From Spirochaetales bacterium (GTDB taxonomy: Bacteria > Spirochaetota > Spirochaetia > DSM-2461): DNA of 64,000 nucleotides. Positions 52,968 through 63,811 of the stretch are shown in pieces. The first letter of the stretch is position 1. Each line of letters begins with the position of its first letter. The notes under the pieces are model-generated. The model searched no databases, was not told where the DNA came from, and was given only the letters and a program-made list of their open reading frames with translations. Both the position numbers and the translations under genes were made by a program. The stretch covers positions 1 to 64,000 of the forward strand of contig JAQQAP010000029.1 of the NCBI GenBank assembly GCA_028533045.1, in the 5' to 3' direction.

Positions 52968-54722
52968 TTATAGCTTAAAGATTGAGATAGCCTGGGAGAC
53001 CTTTTCGGCTCCCTCAGATACTTCGTTTACTTCTTCCGTAAGGGAGGTGATGTTTGCAGATATCTTTTCTGAGAGCTGAGCTATTATTTTCATGGCATCG
53101 GTCAGGGTTGTTGTTATCTTTTGAAGTTCATCCATTAGCAGGGCGGAATCGTTCGTGTGGTTTGATATATCCTTTCCTGTTCGGTTTACTTCTCCCGATA
53201 TGTCCTGGAGCTTTGTAACAGCAAGAGATATCTGTTCTCCACCGGTTTTCATTTCCTTTAGGCTATTTGCGGTTTCATGAATCCATAGGGTGATATTTTT
53301 TACTTCTTTTTCTATTTTATTAAATACGGTTGCCGTATCTTGGCTCAGCTGAGAATTCAGCTCAATTTTATCCATAACACTGTTTATCGATTTTCCAATT
53401 ATCTCCGAATTCTCATTGGCCGAATAGGCTAGTTTACGAATCTCATCGGCAACAACGGCAAACCCATATCCCGCTTTACCAGCATGTGCTGCTTCAATGG
53501 CGGCATTCATTGCCAGAAGGTTCGTCTTATTGGCTATAGTGCTGATAATCTCTATTGTGGATTTTATATCATCGGCCGAGCCGAGAATCTCATGGGCGGC
53601 TGCGGTGGACTCTTGGATCTTATCTCTGCCGTGGATGATAGTTGATTCAACTGCTTCCACAGCTCGTGACTGTTCTCCCATTATTGTGGTAATACTATCC
53701 ACCGTTGCGAGCATTTCACGTATTGCTGCGGAAGATTCTTCTACCATAGCTGTCTGGTCTGTTATGCTGTCCGAAAGGGAACCGATTCTCTCATTTATAA
53801 TTTGGGTCCCCTCATGGCAGGTATTCACTGCACCGGACATGTGATTGACGATTTGCTTTTTTTTATCAAGTTGAGACACAATTTCTTCTATTGAGGTATT
53901 CATTAGGGCTGTTTTCCCCACCATGTCATCTTTTCTTTCTCTTGTATGGTCGGAAGAGATTTTTATCATTTCTAGAATACTCTTTAACCGTCTAATAAAA
54001 TCATCCAGCCCTTTATATAGTATAAAAATCTCATCATGGCTTTTTCTCTTATCAATAAAACGGTGAGAGAGATCGGCCTCTTCAGTAAGTTTTTTTGTGT
54101 CCTTTACAATATTATCCAGGGGATATTTTATCTGTTGATGGATCATGAAGCTTGCGTAGGCAACACCAGAAGCAATACTTAAGGCAAAGACGATAACCAT
54201 GGTTCTGATTATTCTCTCTAAAGGATCTTTTAAAAAGTCCTCTTCAAATGCGGCTGCGACTATGATCATATCGGTTCCGGAAATTCTTGAAAAAGAGGCA
54301 ATTTTCCATGTCTTTGTTTTGGGGGAAATGTAACGGTAGAACCCTTGTTTCTGCTCTAGTATCACTTTTATGAATTCCACGTCCTTCCAATTTTCTCCCT
54401 GGACTTTTTTATGGATGATGAGTTCTCCCAAAGTATCTATACAAAAAAGAAAACCTGTCTTTCCTATTATGATCTCTTCATTAAAAATCGGTTCTAATAC
54501 TTTGACCAGTTCGTTTTTTTCGTATCCGTCGATTAACAGCTTTTCCGCCAAAGCTTTGTTGGAGGAAACCAGACTATCCAAATCGGAATAAACCGATTGA
54601 GATATGGATTGTTTGAAGGAGGAGTAGAGAAAGAGTACTGTTGCTAACAAGGGAAGAACTATAGCAGGGAGTATAACGGAAAAAATAATTTTCCCCGAAA
54701 GATTACTAAGCTTTTTTTTCAT
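52968..54722 (-). CDS. methyl-accepting chemotaxis protein with Cache-type sensor
   Basis: 584 aa. TM1 at about 10-32, TM2 at about 170-192. The periplasmic part contains [23 protein letters not shown] and [11 protein letters not shown], typical of a single Cache domain. A HAMP ([17 protein letters not shown]) precedes the signalling coiled coil, whose tip reads [21 protein letters not shown] then [20 protein letters not shown] near 400-440. Convergent with a sugar-binding protein gene and upstream of the xylose genes, so it could sense a sugar or its binding protein. Confidence 0.9.
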   Translation of the reverse strand: MKKKLSNLSGKIIFSVILPAIVLPLLATVLFLYSSFKQSISQSVYSDLDSLVSSNKALAEKLLIDGYEKNELVKVLEPIFNEEIIIGKTGFLFCIDTLGELIIHKKVQGENWKDVEFIKVILEQKQGFYRYISPKTKTWKIASFSRISGTDMIIVAAAFEEDFLKDPLERIIRTMVIVFALSIASGVAYASFMIHQQIKYPLDNIVKDTKKLTEEADLSHRFIDKRKSHDEIFILYKGLDDFIRRLKSILEMIKISSDHTRERKDDMVGKTALMNTSIEEIVSQLDKKKQIVNHMSGAVNTCHEGTQIINERIGSLSDSITDQTAMVEESSAAIREMLATVDSITTIMGEQSRAVEAVESTIIHGRDKIQESTAAAHEILGSADDIKSTIEIISTIANKTNLLAMNAAIEAAHAGKAGYGFAVVADEIRKLAYSANENSEIIGKSINSVMDKIELNSQLSQDTATVFNKIEKEVKNITLWIHETANSLKEMKTGGEQISLAVTKLQDISGEVNRTGKDISNHTNDSALLMDELQKITTTLTDAMKIIAQLSEKISANITSLTEEVNEVSEGAEKVSQAISIFKL

Positions 54723-54845
54723 GAGAATATACCTTTTTATTTTTAAATTAAGGCCATTATATCATATGTGTAATATAATATGTTCATAAAAAAATAAAAA
54801 AATGTTGAGGTATTGTATCGATTTAAGGAAGGTAGGGGCCACATT

Positions 54846-54889
54846 GCCGGAGACCCGGGTGGAAACTGGAATTCCACATCCGGGCCGGC
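54846..54889 (-). terminator. large GC-rich hairpin after xylA
   Basis: GCCGG and CCCGGG/TGGAA on the left pair with TTCCA, CCGGG and CCGGC on the right with small bulges (54846-54889). It sits six bases beyond the xylA stop. No T-run follows on the minus strand; it may block decay or act with Rho. Confidence 0.5.
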
Positions 54890-54895
54890 AGAGTC

Positions 54896-56227
54896 TTACT
54901 TGGTAAATAATATCCGGTTGATGATATTTTCTATTTTTTCCTGTTTGCCGCTAATCGGTTTTACTTTCCCGTAATCTGCTTCGGCGGCCAATTGGTCCAG
55001 AGTCATTTTACCGTTTTCAAAGTCTTGTCCCTGCCCTTTGTCAAAAGAGGCGTAGCGTTCTTTCACAAGGCCGGGCAGTTCACTGTCGTTGAGAAGGGTC
55101 CAGGCTTTTTCCAATCCCAGGGCAAAGGCATCCATGCCCCCAATATGGGCCAGAAACAGATCTTCCCTATCGGTAGAATTTCTTCTTATTTTGGCATCAA
55201 AGTTCAGACCGCCCGTGGAGAATCCCCCCGACTTGAGGATGGAGACCATCGCTTCGGTTGTGTCGTAAACATCAAAGGGAAACTGGTCCGTATCCCATCC
55301 GTTCTGAGGATCTCCCCGGTTGGCATCAACGCTTCCGAACATTCCTTCGGCCCGGGCGATTTCCAGTTCATGGGCAAAGCTATGCTGGGCCAGAGTGGCA
55401 TGGTTGGCCTCTATATTCAGTTTGAAATCCCTGTCCAGTTCGTATTTTCTCAAGAATCCCACAACTGTGGAAGAGTCAAAGTCATACTGGTGTTTGCTCG
55501 GTTCCATAGGCTTTGGTTCTATGAGAAAGGGGCCTTTAAAACCGATTTTTCGCCCGTAATCCCGGGCCATAGTCAGGAAGCGGGCCATATGATCCAATTC
55601 CCGTCCCATTTCTGTGTTCCAGAGACTCATATAGCCTTCCCGGCCTCCCCAAAATACGTAGTTTTCTCCCCCCAGCTTAACTGTGGCTTCCAGAGCCGCT
55701 TTAACCTGGGCCGCCGCATTGGCGACCACATTGTAATCGGGATTGGTCGAGGCGCCGTTCATATAACGGGGATGGGAGAATACGTTGGCCGTGCCCCAGA
55801 GAAGTTTCACTCCTGTGGCGTCCTGCCTTTCTTTGGCCAGATTGGTTATGGTTTGCAGGTTCTTTTCCGACTCGCCCACGGTCGATCCTTCCGGAGCAAT
55901 ATCTCTGTCGTGGAAACAGTAGTGGGGAGCCCCGATTTTGGTAAAAAATTCAAAGGCGGCATCAAGTTTTTCCTTTGCTCCATCCATTCCGCTTTTTTCG
56001 TTCCAGTCCATGGTGCGGGGACCGCTTCCGAAGGGGTCCGAACCGTCGGCGCAGAAGGAGTGCCAATAGGCAACGGCAAAGCGCAGATGTTCTTTCATTG
56101 TTTTGTCGCCTACCATCTTGTTTTCATCGTAGAATTTGAATGCCAGGGGATTGTCGCTCCCGGGGCCTTCGTAGGCGATTCTGCCGATTCCCGGAAAGTA
56201 TTCCCGGTTTCCTTTGAAATAACTCAT
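54896..56227 (-). CDS. xylA: xylose isomerase
   Basis: 443 aa. It converts D-xylose to D-xylulose. Catalytic motif [13 protein letters not shown] (His and Asp near 101-107), substrate and metal site [37 protein letters not shown] and [20 protein letters not shown] are all present, with metal ligands Glu, Asp and His as expected. Length is that of class II enzymes. The start is ATG after GGAGGTTTATA. It lies 14 bases downstream of xylB in the same operon. Confidence 0.97.
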   Translation of the reverse strand: MSYFKGNREYFPGIGRIAYEGPGSDNPLAFKFYDENKMVGDKTMKEHLRFAVAYWHSFCADGSDPFGSGPRTMDWNEKSGMDGAKEKLDAAFEFFTKIGAPHYCFHDRDIAPEGSTVGESEKNLQTITNLAKERQDATGVKLLWGTANVFSHPRYMNGASTNPDYNVVANAAAQVKAALEATVKLGGENYVFWGGREGYMSLWNTEMGRELDHMARFLTMARDYGRKIGFKGPFLIEPKPMEPSKHQYDFDSSTVVGFLRKYELDRDFKLNIEANHATLAQHSFAHELEIARAEGMFGSVDANRGDPQNGWDTDQFPFDVYDTTEAMVSILKSGGFSTGGLNFDAKIRRNSTDREDLFLAHIGGMDAFALGLEKAWTLLNDSELPGLVKERYASFDKGQGQDFENGKMTLDQLAAEADYGKVKPISGKQEKIENIINRILFTK

Positions 56228-56241
56228 TATAAACCTCCGAA

Positions 56242-57744
56242 TTAACTAAAGAGCCCGGACAGGGCTTCTACATAGGATTGATAAACGTTGTAAGTGTCCC
56301 GGTAAACGGGAATATTGTGGGAGTCCGGTTCATAGATCCGGTCCTCATCCAAAGTTATATGTTCCTTTGTCAGGGTTTCCAGGTCCGGGGATGAATTGTC
56401 TCCCGGGAGAGACGTTCCCAGCATCCAGAGAGCCTGAAGGGCGGCACCCAAAGCGGCCGCCTCTTTTTCGGTGGGAAGGCGAACAATACATTCCAGAATA
56501 TCCGCCGTCATTTGGCACCAGAGCTCACTGTTGGCTCCTCCCCCTATGAGGCGGATTTCCCCCGGTTCAAAACCCAATTCCCGGAAGCTGTCCAATCCGG
56601 TTTTCAATCCGAAAATTGATGCCTCCATGGCAGAGCGGCATATGTTGGGAACGGTGTAGTTCAGGTTGTCCAGCCCCATGATACAGCCCTTTCCGTGGGG
56701 GAAATTGGGAACCCGTTCTCCGTTGTAAAAGGGAAGGGTTACGATACCCTCCGAACCGGCGGGGGCTTTAAGGGCTTCCTTTTCCAGTTCCTCCAGGCTA
56801 AGGTCCAGACAGTTTCGGGAGAGTTCGGTGGAGACGGTACAGTTCATGGTGCAGAGAAGGGGAAGCCAGCCGCCGGTGGAGGAACAGAAGGAGGCTAGAC
56901 GGGCTTTGGGGTCGATAACGGGACTGTCCGAATAACCGTAGAGTGTGCCCGACGTTCCCAGGCTGGCCGTGATGATTCCCTCTTTAACAGCCCCTGTTCC
57001 AATGGCCCCCATCATATTATCTCCCCCTCCCGATGAGACCGGAATCCCCGGGGGCAGTCCCATTTCCGCCGCCCTGTCTGCCTGAAGAATCCCGCAGGGC
57101 TTTTCCGCCTCGATGAGAGGGGGCAGACAGGTCCGTAAATCCCGGTCCGGGTCAAGAAGATGGAGAAGCTTTTCGTCCCATTTCCTTTTGGCGATATTCA
57201 GAAGGCCCGTTCCGGAGGCGTCGCCGTACTCCATGGCAAACTCACCTGTAAGCCACCAGTTAATATAGTCATGGGGAAGAAGAATATGGGCCATCTTTGC
57301 GTAAAGTTTAGGGTGATTTCTTTTAAACCAGAGGATCTTCGAGGCCGTATAGCCGGGGGGAATCAGATTTCCCGGGCCCTTAAGAAGCTCCTCTTCTCCC
57401 CCATAGTTTTCCGTGAGAATCGTACACTCCCCGTTGGTGGAGGTATCGCACCAGAGTTTGACCGGGATAAGCACATTACCCTCACCGTCGAGGGGGACGA
57501 AGCCGTGCTGCTGGCCCGAAACTCCTATGGCTCTTACGGTCTTTTTAATCTCCGGGGAAATCTGGGAAAGACAGTTCCGGAGAGCGGTCAGCCACCATTG
57601 GGCTTCCTGTTCGCGAGTCCCGTCGGTACGGCTGATCAGCTCATGGGGACTCTGACCTATGGCGGCTATTACTCTGTTTTCATAATCGTAGGCCACCACC
57701 TTGGTACTCTGTGTTCCGTTGTCTATTCCCAGGACCGTTTTCAT
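56242..57744 (-). CDS. xylB: xylulokinase
   Basis: 500 aa FGGY-family sugar kinase. ATP and substrate motifs: [15 protein letters not shown] (phosphate 1), [13 protein letters not shown] with the His/Gln sugar contacts, a central [17 protein letters not shown] and [12 protein letters not shown], and the C-terminal [17 protein letters not shown] (adenosine loop). It phosphorylates D-xylulose to feed the pentose phosphate pathway. First gene of the xylBA operon; AGGAGGCTCAA precedes the ATG. Divergent from the AraC regulator gene. Confidence 0.95.
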   Translation of the reverse strand: MKTVLGIDNGTQSTKVVAYDYENRVIAAIGQSPHELISRTDGTREQEAQWWLTALRNCLSQISPEIKKTVRAIGVSGQQHGFVPLDGEGNVLIPVKLWCDTSTNGECTILTENYGGEEELLKGPGNLIPPGYTASKILWFKRNHPKLYAKMAHILLPHDYINWWLTGEFAMEYGDASGTGLLNIAKRKWDEKLLHLLDPDRDLRTCLPPLIEAEKPCGILQADRAAEMGLPPGIPVSSGGGDNMMGAIGTGAVKEGIITASLGTSGTLYGYSDSPVIDPKARLASFCSSTGGWLPLLCTMNCTVSTELSRNCLDLSLEELEKEALKAPAGSEGIVTLPFYNGERVPNFPHGKGCIMGLDNLNYTVPNICRSAMEASIFGLKTGLDSFRELGFEPGEIRLIGGGANSELWCQMTADILECIVRLPTEKEAAALGAALQALWMLGTSLPGDNSSPDLETLTKEHITLDEDRIYEPDSHNIPVYRDTYNVYQSYVEALSGLFS

Positions 57745-57787
57745 TTGAGCCTCCTAAAAATACTTTAGGCCCCTTTTCCCTGTAAAA

Positions 57788-57805
57788 GAATGGATAGAAT
57801 GGATA
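57788..57805. promoter_or_regulatory. candidate regulator site: tandem 9-bp repeat
   Basis: GAATGGATA occurs twice head to tail (57788-57796 and 57797-57805) in the 80-base gap between xylB and the AraC gene, just upstream of the AraC -35 box. Direct repeats of this kind are typical AraC-family operators. Confidence 0.45.
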
Positions 57806-57819
57806 AAACTTATAAAAAA

Positions 57820-57848
57820 TTGACATGACCTGTAAGGCGAACTATGAT
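57820..57848 (+). promoter_or_regulatory. near-consensus promoter of the AraC gene
   Basis: TTGACA (57820-57825), a 17-base spacer and TATGAT (57843-57848). Transcription would begin near 57855, exactly at the ATG MALIDF, so the message may be leaderless. Confidence 0.6.
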
Positions 57849-57854
57849 GGGATT

Positions 57855-58667
57855 ATGGCTCTGATAGATTTTAAAGACGTGGTTTTTGTTTATCATCTCC
57901 ATGAGGAGCAGGAGAAACGCTGGCACGGCCGTTACCACCATCACCGCCCCAGGGAGTATGAACTTCACTATTTCATCCAGGGAGAGGGGACTTTCCAGTC
58001 CGGCGAGACCTACCATATACAACCGGGGGCTCTTTTCATTTCTCCTCCGGGGGAATCCCATCAGATTCGTGTCGCCGATATGGAGAGGCCCCTTTCCTAC
58101 TATGCCATCCTTTTTGAAATTGATCTGAATGACGGGGAAGTCTGCTCTCTAATGGAGTCTTTAAGGGAAAGCAAGTACCGCAATATAGGAGCGAAATTCC
58201 GATTCTTCTTTGAGGAAATACGGGAAAAAGCCCTCTCCGATGATCCTTGGCGATACAAGTCGGCCATGCATCAGTTTGTCTCCTTTCTCTACCTTCTCAA
58301 CTCCGGCGGGGACGGTTTTCACTATGGGGACGAGAAAAATCGACATATAGAAAAGGCTTTAAAGATTATGCAGGAGAGTGTTTTTAAAGATTTGAGCCTG
58401 GCCGATTTATCGGGGAGACTGAATCTGTCGGAAAGCTATTTTATCCGCCTTTTTAAGGATAAGATGAAAATGACTCCCATGAAGTATTTTACCCGGCTGC
58501 GGGTGGAAGCGGCTTCCGCCTTGCTGAGCAGTACCGATCTAACGAGCGCCGCCATTGCAGCAAGGCTCCACTTCTATTCGGAATTTCACTTCTCCCGGGT
58601 CTTTAAACAATACACAAGTTATTCGCCCCGGGCCTACCGGCAAATGGCGGATCAGCTAAATCTTTGA
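57855..58667 (+). CDS. AraC-family regulator with cupin sensor (likely xylose operon regulator)
   Basis: 270 aa from Met at 57855; an ATG ten codons upstream lies inside the -35 box of the promoter and is unlikely. N-terminal cupin: EYELHYFIQGEGTFQSGETYHIQPGALFISPPGESHQI. C-terminal double HTH: LSLADLSGRLNLSESYFIRLFKDKMKMTPMKYFTRLR and IAARLHFYSEFHFSRVFKQYTSYSPRAYR. It is divergent from xylBA and directly upstream of the sugar-sensing genes, so it most probably controls one or both. The effector is presumably a pentose. Confidence 0.85.
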   Translation: MALIDFKDVVFVYHLHEEQEKRWHGRYHHHRPREYELHYFIQGEGTFQSGETYHIQPGALFISPPGESHQIRVADMERPLSYYAILFEIDLNDGEVCSLMESLRESKYRNIGAKFRFFFEEIREKALSDDPWRYKSAMHQFVSFLYLLNSGGDGFHYGDEKNRHIEKALKIMQESVFKDLSLADLSGRLNLSESYFIRLFKDKMKMTPMKYFTRLRVEAASALLSSTDLTSAAIAARLHFYSEFHFSRVFKQYTSYSPRAYRQMADQLNL

Positions 58668-58706
58668 CAAACCAGTGTACCGGTGTTAATCTTTATCGGG
58701 AGCTCT

Positions 58707-59684
58707 ATGAAATTTCCAATCAAGTTGCTGCTAGCGGTCTTTAGTCTGCTTTTTCTCTTTTTTCTCCTTCTCTCTCTAAAAGCGATAAGTGACTTCACCC
58801 TTTCCGAAGGGGGAGGGGAGAGCATACCGGAATACTCCTATGCCTTTTTTTTACCCGCCCTGGACTATCCCTATTTTAACAGTTTAAAGCAGGGAGCTCT
58901 GGACGGAGCGGAAGACTACAATAGCATTATAACCTTTTACGAGATTGATACGGACCCGCTCAGTTTGCAAATGGCCCCCTACTGCGGAGCCGACGGCGTT
59001 GCCCTCTATCCTACTACGGACGAATTGATAAGCGGGGAATGCCTGGAGTGCCTGGCCGGATCGGACATTCCTATTCTTTTTCTTGAACACAATGTGACCC
59101 ACTCCTCGGCCTACTTTGTGGGGACCAACAGCTTTGAAGTGGGAAAGCGAATCGGAGAGTTGGTGAGGAGCCGGGATACCCGGGCTGTAAGCTGTGCTCT
59201 CATTTTTAGTGAAAAAAGCCCCGGGCTTCTGGCCGACAGGGATCTGGTTGAAATGGGTTTCCGGCAGATTATGGGGGAGAAGCTCCCGGAAAAGCTGATT
59301 TTCAGGGTTACCGACCGGAACCCTCTCGATGCGGAGGGTCTCGTTTACCGGCTTTTGCAGGAGAAGCCCGATCTGGACACCATGGTTTTTACCGATTCCA
59401 ACGACACCCTGGCCGCCGTTCAGGTCCTGGTGGACCAAAATCTGGTGGGGAAGGTGGAAGTGATAGGATTCGGCGAAGACAGGGCTATTGTGGACTACAT
59501 TGGCAAGGGAGTGATCCGGGGGACGGTGGTTCGCGACCCCTATCGCATCGGGTATCAGGCGGTGGAGGTGTTGCGGGGAATTTCGGACAGGGGGAATGCC
59601 TCTGCCTATGTGGACGTGGGGACCCGTCTTATTTCCCAGGTAAACGTGGGGCGTCTGGAGGAGAGGGGCGATTATGAGAAGTAA
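58707..59684 (+). CDS. membrane-anchored sugar-binding protein (XylFII-like sensor subunit)
   Basis: 325 aa from ATG 58707 (after GGGAGCTCT). Residues 5-30 are an uncleaved-looking hydrophobic anchor. The rest is a type I periplasmic binding fold (YAFFLPALDYPYFNSLKQGALDGAEDY, DIPILFLEHN, DTMVFTDSNDTLAAVQVLVDQ, GFGEDRAIVDYIGKGVIRGTVVRDPYRIGY). It overlaps the LytS-like kinase by 11 bases. The layout matches XylFII-LytS systems, in which an anchored binding protein presents sugar to the kinase. Ligand not proven. Confidence 0.8.
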   Translation: MKFPIKLLLAVFSLLFLFFLLLSLKAISDFTLSEGGGESIPEYSYAFFLPALDYPYFNSLKQGALDGAEDYNSIITFYEIDTDPLSLQMAPYCGADGVALYPTTDELISGECLECLAGSDIPILFLEHNVTHSSAYFVGTNSFEVGKRIGELVRSRDTRAVSCALIFSEKSPGLLADRDLVEMGFRQIMGEKLPEKLIFRVTDRNPLDAEGLVYRLLQEKPDLDTMVFTDSNDTLAAVQVLVDQNLVGKVEVIGFGEDRAIVDYIGKGVIRGTVVRDPYRIGYQAVEVLRGISDRGNASAYVDVGTRLISQVNVGRLEERGDYEK

Positions 59685-61137
59685 TTCTCTCCGTTCCCGC
59701 CTGGCCCTCTATTACATAATGAGCATGGGGGTTGCCGTTTTTTTCTTGGCCGTTATTATGCTCTTCTCTCTGGAAATTCGCAGACAGGCGGACAGGCAGT
59801 TTCTCGAAGAGCAGAGGCTTATGGATCTACAGGACCGGCTTTCCCGGATTCAGGAACCGCTTCTAAGCTATCTCTCAAGCAGATCTTCTTCGGCTCTTTC
59901 GGAGCTTCTTATTCTATCGGAAGGACTCAAAGGAGGTATTCCCGAAGAGAAGCCTCTCTCCCGGAAGCCGGAGGAGCAGTTCCAAAGGGAGATATACTTT
60001 CTTGTGGAGGCCTATCTGGCCAAGGTAGAAGAAGCTATAAGTGAAAAGCGGGGGAGAAACATTACGGCCTATACGGAAAGTTACGAATTCCTGCAGGACC
60101 TTTATAGTCATATCAATAACAGGATAGATATGGCCCGGCTCACCGGTTTTCACGGGGGAATGGAGAATTTTCAGGCCTTTATGCTTCTTTTCGGACGGAT
60201 GCAGAAGCTGAATCTTCTGTTGATGTTGTCCGGAGCGGGGATGGCTTTTTCCCTTCTTCTCATTCGTGTAGACCGGATAACCAGGCCTATGTTTGAGCTT
60301 TCTCTTATGGCGGAGTATTTGTCACGGAATGAATTCGACCAGCCCGACAGACACTTTGATTCGGTGGATGAGGTGAATCGGGTGGCCGAAGCTTTTAACG
60401 ATATGAAGCACAATATACACCACTATATCAAGGAGTTGGAAAAGAGGAGAGAAGTGGAGCTGCGCAATATGAAAATGGAGCAAATGCTCAAGAAAATGGA
60501 GCTTTACACCATGCAGGCCCAAATGAATCCCCACTTTCTTTTTAATACGATTAATACCGGTGTTCAGCTGGCCATAATGGAGGAGGCGGAACGGACGGGG
60601 GACTTTATGGAGAGTCTGGCCAATCTCTTTAGGCATAATTTGCGGGATAAACAGTTTTTTGTTCCTCTCCGCCACGAGAGGGACGGGCTGACTTCGTACC
60701 TGGAGATTCTTCGTATTCGTTTTTCCAAAACCCGTGATTTCGAGATGAATATTCCCGAGGAGTATTTAGACCGCTTTACTGTTCCCGCCATGATAATTCA
60801 GCCTCTTGTCGAGAATTCTGTCGTCCATGCTTTCAAGGATTATGAAGGCCGGGCCCGGGTGAATATTCAGCTTCGCTTTGAAAAGCCCTATCTTGTTTTT
60901 TCCGTTAAGGATAACGGTTCGGGCATTCCCCAACGAACGGTGGAAAGGCTTTTGGAAAAACACGCTCCCGACTATAGCATGGAATCAAAGGTTATGGGGC
61001 TGGATAATGTCATCCAGCGGCTCTATTTCTTCTATCCCGAAGAAAGGGATATTGTGCAGATCTTCAGCAATCCCGGGGAGGGGACGGAAATAGTGATTCG
61101 TATTAATACGGAGGTGGAACCGTGTATGACGTTATGA
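59674..61137 (+). CDS. LytS-type sensor histidine kinase
   Basis: 487 aa. TM1 about 13-32 and TM2 about 175-197 flank a helical periplasmic region. A HAMP (RITRPMFELSLMAEYLSRNEFD) follows. The kinase is the PF06580 type: MQAQMNPHFLFNTINTGVQLA with the phospho-His near 290, ATP-binding IIQPLVENSVVHAF, VKDNGSGIP and a MGLDNVIQRL G2-like box. Start and stop overlap the binding protein and response regulator genes (11 and 16 bases). It is the signal transducer of a three-component sugar sensor. Confidence 0.9.
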   Translation: MRSNSLRSRLALYYIMSMGVAVFFLAVIMLFSLEIRRQADRQFLEEQRLMDLQDRLSRIQEPLLSYLSSRSSSALSELLILSEGLKGGIPEEKPLSRKPEEQFQREIYFLVEAYLAKVEEAISEKRGRNITAYTESYEFLQDLYSHINNRIDMARLTGFHGGMENFQAFMLLFGRMQKLNLLLMLSGAGMAFSLLLIRVDRITRPMFELSLMAEYLSRNEFDQPDRHFDSVDEVNRVAEAFNDMKHNIHHYIKELEKRREVELRNMKMEQMLKKMELYTMQAQMNPHFLFNTINTGVQLAIMEEAERTGDFMESLANLFRHNLRDKQFFVPLRHERDGLTSYLEILRIRFSKTRDFEMNIPEEYLDRFTVPAMIIQPLVENSVVHAFKDYEGRARVNIQLRFEKPYLVFSVKDNGSGIPQRTVERLLEKHAPDYSMESKVMGLDNVIQRLYFFYPEERDIVQIFSNPGEGTEIVIRINTEVEPCMTL

Positions 61138-62588
61138 TTGTGGACGATGAGGAGCCGGTTTTGGATAGCTTTGCTTTTATCCTTAAGCAGGGAATCGACT
61201 CATTTCGCCTCTGTGGTAAGGCCCGTTCCGGCCTTGAAGCGATCCAGATGGCGGAAACCCTTAAGCCGGATCTCATCTTTATGGATATCCAGATGCCCGG
61301 GATTGACGGCCTGGAAGCGATAAGGCAGATTCGCGAACGTAATAAGATGGTCCTTTTTGTCCTGGCTACGGCTTACGAACGGTTTGATATCGCCCGGGAG
61401 GCGATAGAACTTAATGTGTTAAATTACCTGGTTAAACCGGTAACGAGAAAGAAAATAACCGAGGAGCTCGACCGGGCCCGGAAAATCCTGGACAAGGAGG
61501 CGGCCCGGCGTCAGATGCTTTTAAGGCAGAATCGCCGTGAGGGAGGGGAGCTAAATAGGGAGGAGCTGGATTTCGTACGATCCCTGAGCCGGCCCGTTTC
61601 ATCGGTCCAGTGGAGGGAATGGCAGGAAAAATGGCACTTTAAGTCGGATAGGGGGCGGATGGCCCTTATCTGTAAACCGGGAAGCGACCCGATTAAGAAC
61701 AAACAGGCTTTCTATCTTCGCGTGAAAGAGAAAATCCTTTTTAAACGTCATTGTTACCTCTCTTTTTCCGGAGACAGGGGCATATTTTTCTTTCCTGAAG
61801 AGGGGGAGGAAGAGGCTCTTTTTGCCATGTTAAAGGGGATTCTGGAGGAGCTGGGTGAACATGAAGCTGAATGGGGACTGGGAGGATTATACGGTCCCGA
61901 AGAAATACAACTCTCCTACGATGAAGCGATGGGACCGTTTTTGCTGGCGGAGGAGGATGAGAATCTCTATGAGTTGGAGCAAATAGGGCGAATCCTTGAG
62001 TTGACCGAGAGGGGTGAAGGGGAGGCTCTTGTGGAGGAAATAGGCTTTTTGGCAGAAAGTGTTTTCTCTTCCCGTATTTTTCCTGTTTTCCTGGCAAAGA
62101 TGAACTCCCTATTCTCTCTTATCTTTGACCGTTTGGGGTTTTTTGAACAGGGAAAGATCAGGCCTTTGCCCTTTCTCCCTTCCGAGGAGATTATGATTCT
62201 GAAAAACAGGGATGAGTGGGATTCCTGGTTTCATCACGGGATGGACCGTCTTTTAAAGGAGATGGGACGGAGAGAAGAGAAGGAATTGCCCGGTCCTCTC
62301 TCCCGGGCGGTGGATTACATTCGGGAAGAATACGGCGGGGATCTTTATTTAGGTTCTGTGGCGGAAGAGTGCGGCGTTACGGCCAGTTATCTGAGCCGCC
62401 TTTTTTCAGAGCATATGAAAGTTTCCTTTACCGATTATCTGAATCGATATCGCATAGACCGGGCGGCGGAACTCCTGAAGAAAGGGGCGCCCGTAAAAGA
62501 AGCTTCCTATCGGGTCGGTTTTCACGACCCCAACTATTTTAGTAAAATTTTCAGAAAATATAAGGGGATGTCCCCTTCGGAGTTGTAA
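61122..62588 (+). CDS. YesN-type response regulator (receiver + AraC HTH)
   Basis: 488 aa from a GTG start after GAGGTGGAACC. Receiver at 1-120: MIVDDEEPVLDSF, phospho-acceptor Asp in LIFMDIQMPGIDG and NYLVKPVTRKK. A roughly 240-residue linker is unrecognised. C-terminal AraC HTH (about 390-488): LYLGSVAEECGVTASYLSRLFSEHMKVSFTDYLNRYRIDRAAELL and ASYRVGFHDPNYFSKIFRKYKGMSPSEL. Paired with the LytS-like kinase. Likely activates the binding protein/transporter genes just downstream, as YesN does in known XylFII-LytS systems. Confidence 0.9.
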   Translation: MYDVMIVDDEEPVLDSFAFILKQGIDSFRLCGKARSGLEAIQMAETLKPDLIFMDIQMPGIDGLEAIRQIRERNKMVLFVLATAYERFDIAREAIELNVLNYLVKPVTRKKITEELDRARKILDKEAARRQMLLRQNRREGGELNREELDFVRSLSRPVSSVQWREWQEKWHFKSDRGRMALICKPGSDPIKNKQAFYLRVKEKILFKRHCYLSFSGDRGIFFFPEEGEEEALFAMLKGILEELGEHEAEWGLGGLYGPEEIQLSYDEAMGPFLLAEEDENLYELEQIGRILELTERGEGEALVEEIGFLAESVFSSRIFPVFLAKMNSLFSLIFDRLGFFEQGKIRPLPFLPSEEIMILKNRDEWDSWFHHGMDRLLKEMGRREEKELPGPLSRAVDYIREEYGGDLYLGSVAEECGVTASYLSRLFSEHMKVSFTDYLNRYRIDRAAELLKKGAPVKEASYRVGFHDPNYFSKIFRKYKGMSPSEL

Positions 62589-62589
62589 T

Positions 62590-63660
62590 ATGAGAAGAGA
62601 CTGTATCGGTTCAATTATTCCACTTTCCCTCCTGGGGAAGATGGCTTTAGTGCTGATTCTGGGGGGATCGATTCTCTTCTCCTGTTCCCGGGAGAAGAGT
62701 GAAGCCGGAGAAGAAGAACAGAGGGTGCTCATTGGTTTTTCCGCCGCTACGGAAACATTCCTCCTGGAGAGATGGGATAGGGATATCCAGATTTTTCTTA
62801 GTTCCGCTCGCGCTCTGGGGGCGGAAGTAATACTCCAGAAAGCGGAAGGGGATGCGATGGGGCAGATCCCTCAAATTGAATATCTGATTGATGAGGGAGT
62901 GGATGTGCTGGTAGTTATCCCCCACGATATGAAGTTGCTGGCAGGAATTCTCCGGAAAGCGGAAGATCGGGGTATTCCTGTTCTGGCCTATGACAGGCCC
63001 ATTATGGGGGTTCCCATCTCCGGTTATGTCTCTTTTGATAATCGGGAAGTAGGACGTCTCTTGAGCCGGGCTCTCATGAGAGAAGTCCCCGGGGGAAATT
63101 ATCTTATAGTTAACGGATCTGTTAGGGACAATAACAGCTATGAAGTGAACCGGGGTGTTTACGAAGTGCTTCAGCCTTCCCTGGATTCGGGGGAAATCAC
63201 CGTGATGGAAGAGATATGGCTGGATGAATGGAGTTCCGATGAGGCCTTTGAAAAAATCAGCCGGGTGATGAATGAGAACCGGGATATCCAGGCCATATCC
63301 GCCGCCAACGATCAGATTGCCGATGCGGCTATTCGGGTGTTGTCGGAGAGACAGCTGGCCGGTGAAGTGGCTGTGGTGGGACAGGATGCGGACCTGCTTT
63401 CCTGTCAGCGGGTGGTGGAAGGTTCCCAGCTTATGACCGTATATAAGCCTATTTCCCGTCTGGCGGAGAGAGCCGCCACCCTGGCCCTCGCTTTTGCCCG
63501 GGGAGAAAGGCCTGAACCGGACCAGACCCTGGATAATGGTTCGGAAACTCCCATCCCCTATTATGTGGAAACCCCCGTCCCTGTTTTTCGGGAGACCATG
63601 GATGAAACGGTAATCAAAGATGGTTTTCACTCAAAAGACGAGGTCTATCGAAGCTATTAG
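62590..63660 (+). CDS. sugar-binding lipoprotein, XylF-like
   Basis: 356 aa, starting two bases after the response regulator stop. N-terminal hydrophobic region ends in a lipobox (ILFSC, Cys32). The type I fold resembles XylF: VLIGFSAATETFLLERWDRDIQIFLSSARALGAEV, VDVLVVIPHDMKLLAGIL, IPVLAYDRPIMGVPISGYVSFDNREVG, and AANDQIADAAIRVL. It is distinct from the true xylF candidate at 63812, so it may be an extra ligand-capture protein or a sensor co-subunit. Last gene of the sensor operon. Confidence 0.82.
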   Translation: MRRDCIGSIIPLSLLGKMALVLILGGSILFSCSREKSEAGEEEQRVLIGFSAATETFLLERWDRDIQIFLSSARALGAEVILQKAEGDAMGQIPQIEYLIDEGVDVLVVIPHDMKLLAGILRKAEDRGIPVLAYDRPIMGVPISGYVSFDNREVGRLLSRALMREVPGGNYLIVNGSVRDNNSYEVNRGVYEVLQPSLDSGEITVMEEIWLDEWSSDEAFEKISRVMNENRDIQAISAANDQIADAAIRVLSERQLAGEVAVVGQDADLLSCQRVVEGSQLMTVYKPISRLAERAATLALAFARGERPEPDQTLDNGSETPIPYYVETPVPVFRETMDETVIKDGFHSKDEVYRSY

Positions 63661-63811
63661 TAAAATTATGACCACAAATATTTACCTGTTCATAGTTTTT
63701 TTCTCTACATTAAAGTAAAAATCCCCCAGAAAATAGAAAGAATCTCCTGTTTTCCGATCCCCGAATCGGGTACATACTGACATTAATAAACACTTTAAAG
63801 GAGATAGTTTT

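Noticed and set aside
54992-56245. 417-aa plus-strand ORF opposite xylA
   Set aside because: Antisense to a gene with complete xylose isomerase motifs; an open complementary frame is common at this base composition.
62647-63630. 327-aa minus-strand ORF opposite the XylF-like gene
   Set aside because: Antisense shadow; the plus-strand frame has a lipobox and clear binding-protein motifs.
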